Shown piece by piece: positions 6,008 through 8,434 of a stretch of 8,434 nucleotides of DNA. Below the pieces are notes generated by a model. It saw nothing but the letters and a program-made list of their open reading frames with translations. It made no database searches and was not told the DNA's origin. Made by a program: the position numbers and the translations under genes. Source of the DNA: Cyanobacteria bacterium Co-bin13 (GTDB lineage: Bacteria; Cyanobacteriota; Cyanobacteriia; Phormidesmidales; Phormidesmidaceae); the NCBI GenBank assembly GCA_014534385.1, contig JACVRP010000144.1:1-8434 (forward strand). The letters run 5' to 3'. Position 1 is the stretch's first letter. Each line of letters begins with the position of its first letter.

Positions 6008-6986
6008 AAACAATTCGTGAATAGGCTTCCTGCAGCTGCTCAGCCGCCCGCCGCCAGGTGTAATGGGCGGCAACGTGCTCCCTCAAGCCGACGGGTCTGG
6101 CCGCCTTGAGCTGGGCCTCAACCCCCGCCCGAATGCTCTCCACCGACATCGGCTCAACGTACTCCACGAAATCACCAAAATATTCGCGAGTACAGCCCTC
6201 CGCCGTCAGTACGATCTTGGCCCCCGTTGCTGCCGCCTCCAGGGCAGATAGCCCAGGCGTCTCCAGGGTGCTCGGCAAGACAAACAGCTCACAGGCGGTG
6301 TAGGCAGACAGCAGCAGCTCACTCTGGTGAGGAACATACCCAAGATACTTCATACACCCCTGGCTTTCTTCTAGGCAGCGGTGAAAGTAGTCCGGATCAC
6401 GAATATTGCCTAGCACCACCAGATCGATGCCCAGGTCCCGCACCGCCTGCACCAGCCGCCACTGGTTTTTGCGCGGCTCAATGTTGCCCACGTTCAGCAG
6501 AAACGGTCCCTCAATGCCAAACTTCTGGCGAAACAGATCCGCCGAGATGCCCTCTTGAAAGAAAAAGTCGTCGATCCCATTCACCACCGGATGAAACTTT
6601 TCGATCGGCACCCCAAACACCTGGGCCAGATTCACCGCCTCAATCTGGGAGTTGGGCAGCAGCACGTCGGCCAGGTTGAGCAAATGCCGAATTTCATCCA
6701 CCGGATACAGGCCCGCTCCGTAGGTTTCCTCGGTAATCCAGAGGATAGGAGAAATCGCCAAGGGCAGCCTGCGATTGTGCTTGACGTAGTTGCAAAACAC
6801 AGAGGAGCCGCCCATCACCGAAAAGAAATGAACGGCTTGGGCCTGGTCAAACTGAGGCTGCCAAGGATCGTAGGGAATCACGTTGACCCCCAGCCCCTCC
6901 AGCGCCTCCTTTGACTTTAAGAGCTGAATCTCACCGCCCCCCGGACAGTCAAAGGCAACGGGATAGGTATTAAACAGGATATTCAT
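6006..6986 (-). CDS. GT-B glycosyltransferase, group 1 (GT4-like)
   Basis: A 326-residue cytosolic sugar transferase with the two-domain GT-B layout. The N-terminal domain has a glycine-rich GGGEIQ at 16-21 and ILWITEETYGAG at 81-92. The C-terminal nucleotide-sugar domain begins at VGNIEPRKN (166-174), with the usual Arg-Lys of retaining group 1 enzymes. It carries the E-x7-E signature as ETPGLSALE, Glu242 to Glu250. It is compact but both domains are complete. The frame also allows a TTG two codons earlier (6990-6992). I prefer the ATG at 6984-6986, which gives the standard N-terminus MNILFNTYP. It overlaps the preceding glycosyltransferase by 17 bases, so translation is likely coupled. Donor and acceptor cannot be read from sequence. 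The downstream rhamnose genes make a rhamnosyltransferase plausible, but this is inference. Confidence 0.9.
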   Translation of the reverse strand: MNILFNTYPVAFDCPGGGEIQLLKSKEALEGLGVNVIPYDPWQPQFDQAQAVHFFSVMGGSSVFCNYVKHNRRLPLAISPILWITEETYGAGLYPVDEIRHLLNLADVLLPNSQIEAVNLAQVFGVPIEKFHPVVNGIDDFFFQEGISADLFRQKFGIEGPFLLNVGNIEPRKNQWRLVQAVRDLGIDLVVLGNIRDPDYFHRCLEESQGCMKYLGYVPHQSELLLSAYTACELFVLPSTLETPGLSALEAAATGAKIVLTAEGCTREYFGDFVEYVEPMSVESIRAGVEAQLKAARPVGLREHVAAHYTWRRAAEQLQEAYSRIV

Positions 6987-8133
6987 CTTCAAATACCAGG
7001 GGCGCTTCTAAGAATTTCCAGAGGGCTGAACCGTTGGCGCTAGCCTGCATCTCCTGCAGCCGCTGGGTTTGCCGATTTACAATCAGCTGCTGCTTTTGAG
7101 GGTCGGACAATACCTCGTACACATCTCGAGCCAGGCCATCAAACGCCTTCTCATAAAACACCTTGCCCGACCGTCCCAACGTCTCCCGAACGGCCTCTTG
7201 ACCGTAGGCAAACACAGGCACCTGAAAATGCATCGCCTCTACCAGGGGAATGCAAAAGCCCTCATGCTCACTCATCATCACCAGCGCACTGGCGGACTGG
7301 TAGGCGGTCTTGAGCTGACCGTCACTAATCATGCCTAGAAAGTGAACTTTGTCCTTTAAGAACGAATAGTCTACGGACAGAACCTTGTCCAAAAAGTCTT
7401 TATATATCGCGAAATCGGTCGAGCCAACAATTACCAGATGGGCCGCTTCATCTAGCTTGGAGTAGGCAGCAAAGAGCTTGATCAGGTCTTCTACTCGCTT
7501 GTGGGGCACGACTCTACCGACGTAGAGGAGACTGCGATCGCACGTCAGCCCAGCAATCGTTTCCGCTTCCACCACGCTCCACTTCTGAAAATCCACCAGC
7601 GGCGGAATGATGTGGATCTCGTCTAGCTTGAGGGGCTTGTGAACAATTTTCTGCAGCGCCCTCGCCGCTGATTCAGAAATCGCCCCATACTGGTCGAAGG
7701 CATCTAAAAGGTGCCCCTGCTGGTAGCCCCTCAAACAGTGATCGGCCAGTTCCGGCTGATACGCCTGTAAAAACTTCGGCGGCGTAATGCCGTAAAAAAT
7801 AGCCGCTTTGTAGCACTTAAGCTGCGACAGGGCCTCTAGCTCCGGCAGAAAAATCGAGAAGTTGACAATGAGAATGTCTGTCGGCTCTATCTCCTCATAC
7901 AGCTCAGAAATGGGATAAACTTTTCCTTCTAGCTCCGGACTATAGGCTCCAGAATAGTAGAGGCGGCAGGGCACTTTATTGCTTTGCAGCAGATCGTGAA
8001 CGTAAAGAATAAAGTTACCAATGGCATCGCCGATATGAATATTATTTGAAACCATATGAACGGTTTTACCCGCCGGCCAACAAAACCAGGGAAACACCAG
8101 TTCTCGACTTTTCATTAACGACGCGTTTTGCAT
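6970..8133 (-). CDS. GT-B glycosyltransferase, group 1 (GT4)
   Basis: A 387-residue group 1 glycosyltransferase. The C-terminal domain is clear: YVGRVVPHKR at 204-213 starts the nucleotide-sugar fold, and SEHEGFCIPLVEAM at 288-301 is a textbook retaining GT4 signature with Glu291 and Glu299 spaced E-x7-E. In the N-terminal half, HMVSNNIHIGDAIGN at 26-40 looks like the acceptor-side glycine loop, and YGITPP at 114-119 is also family-like. No membrane span is seen, so it should act on lipid-linked sugar at the inner face of the membrane. The start is the ATG at 8131-8133; a second ATG six codons in (8113-8115) is possible, and neither has a clear Shine-Dalgarno sequence. It follows a 162-base spacer and overlaps the next gene by 17 bases. 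The sugar specificity is unknown. Confidence 0.91.
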   Translation of the reverse strand: MQNASLMKSRELVFPWFCWPAGKTVHMVSNNIHIGDAIGNFILYVHDLLQSNKVPCRLYYSGAYSPELEGKVYPISELYEEIEPTDILIVNFSIFLPELEALSQLKCYKAAIFYGITPPKFLQAYQPELADHCLRGYQQGHLLDAFDQYGAISESAARALQKIVHKPLKLDEIHIIPPLVDFQKWSVVEAETIAGLTCDRSLLYVGRVVPHKRVEDLIKLFAAYSKLDEAAHLVIVGSTDFAIYKDFLDKVLSVDYSFLKDKVHFLGMISDGQLKTAYQSASALVMMSEHEGFCIPLVEAMHFQVPVFAYGQEAVRETLGRSGKVFYEKAFDGLARDVYEVLSDPQKQQLIVNRQTQRLQEMQASANGSALWKFLEAPLVFEDEYPV

Positions 8134-8211
8134 ACGACAGTTATCAATTGAATGAGTAGTTAGTGCGTAAACGCTGCGCTACCAGCCCAGGATTTGGCCC
8201 CTCCACCCCGG

Positions 8212-8231
8212 CATGCGTACCCCATCGCATG
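8212..8231. repeat. inverted repeat in the spacer before the glycosyltransferases
   Basis: CATGCG at 8212-8217 pairs perfectly with CGCATG at 8226-8231 around an 8-base loop. Two weaker hairpins lie close by on the right: 8231-8246 (GAGAA with TTCTC on the minus strand) and 8246-8262 (CCA-GTC with GAC-TGG, one bulged base). None is followed by a proper T run on the minus strand, so a classic terminator is not supported. An operator or a structured leader is possible. The rest of the 8134-8295 spacer shows no gene and no convincing promoter. Confidence 0.35.
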
Positions 8232-8295
8232 AGAAAAGGCCTTCTCCAGGTCTAGGGACTGGAAAACCGCAACAGTAGATGCCTTTCAGGTCAGT

Positions 8296-8434
8296 TCATC
8301 GGCTGTCCCAAGTCTCCTGTAGACGTTCTAACATCCTCCGACATCTTCCCTCCCAAGTATTTTCTTGGGCGGCAGCTATCATAGCTTGTTTTTCCAGCCC
8401 CAGTTCCCCTGCCAACATTCTTTCAATTGAATCA
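8296..8434 (-). CDS. probable glycosyltransferase, C-terminal end only
   Basis: An open minus-strand frame enters from the right edge and ends at a TGA (8296-8298), leaving 45 residues. The end is helical and charged, with MLAGELGLEKQAM, then AAAQENTWEGRCRRMLERL and a short tail. The ENTWEGRCRRML pattern resembles the last helix of group 1 glycosyltransferases, where an aromatic residue follows a Ser/Asn-Thr-Trp motif and is followed by a basic helix. This fits its position at the head of the two glycosyltransferases in view. It is too short to be certain; the catalytic part lies outside the window. Confidence 0.55.
   Translation of the reverse strand, partial: DSIERMLAGELGLEKQAMIAAAQENTWEGRCRRMLERLQETWDSR

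Noticed and set aside
6227..6914. Two overlapping plus-strand open frames opposite the glycosyltransferase.
   Set aside because: Their Pro, Ser and Arg or His-rich composition is typical of GC-rich antisense frames; the minus-strand gene explains the region.
8231..8262. Hairpins after the right-edge gene read as an intrinsic terminator.
   Set aside because: The stems are 5-6 bases, one with a bulge, and no run of T follows on the minus strand.
8144..8432. A 10-base direct repeat TCAATTGAAT at 8144-8153 and 8423-8432.
   Set aside because: One copy lies in coding sequence, only two copies exist, and no flanking similarity suggests an element end or attachment site.

Overview
The window looks like cyanobacterial chromosome. 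It carries seven copies of the HIP1 palindrome GCGATCGC in 8.4 kb (starting at 461, 1731, 3334, 5228, 5668, 5868 and 7534). It is moderately GC-rich, and the left edge holds the tail of a PEP-CTERM protein of the cyanobacterial style. I cannot name the genus. A GC-rich filamentous lineage is possible, but that is only an impression from composition.

Layout: (1) At 3-143 (+) is the C-terminal end of a PEP-CTERM exported protein. (2) At 197-862 (+) is a complete small glutathione S-transferase. (3) From the right edge down to 864 everything reads on the minus strand as one surface-polysaccharide cluster. In transcription order it holds the end of a probable glycosyltransferase (cut by the window edge), a 162-base spacer with small inverted repeats, two GT-B glycosyltransferases that overlap by 17 bases, a PaaK/CapK-type adenylate-forming enzyme, and then the complete dTDP-L-rhamnose cassette in the order rfbC-rfbD-rfbA-rfbB. 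The last stop codon of the cluster and the stop codon of the GST are one base apart and converge.

How the genes work together: RfbA makes dTDP-glucose from glucose-1-phosphate and dTTP. RfbB dehydrates it to the 4-keto-6-deoxy sugar, RfbC epimerises it at C3 and C5, and RfbD reduces it to dTDP-L-rhamnose. The glycosyltransferases upstream presumably use this and other activated sugars to build a repeat unit of an O-antigen, capsule or released exopolysaccharide. The CapK-like adenylase probably activates a carboxylic acid that decorates or joins the glycan, but its substrate is unknown. No flippase, polymerase or priming transferase is in view, so the cluster continues to the right.

Regulation visible in the sequence: the three distal-upstream genes (two GTs and the adenylase) are tightly packed with overlaps or a ribosome site on a stop codon, which suggests translational coupling. 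An extended -10 element in the 104-base gap before rfbC could give the rhamnose cassette its own promoter. Two small leader hairpins sit at the starts of rfbC and rfbB. I see no RNA gene, CRISPR array or insertion sequence, and no gene-free stretch longer than 300 bases. The genes are recognisable families. The most open questions are the job of the CapK-like enzyme, the possible rfbC promoter, and the terminator-free convergent end.
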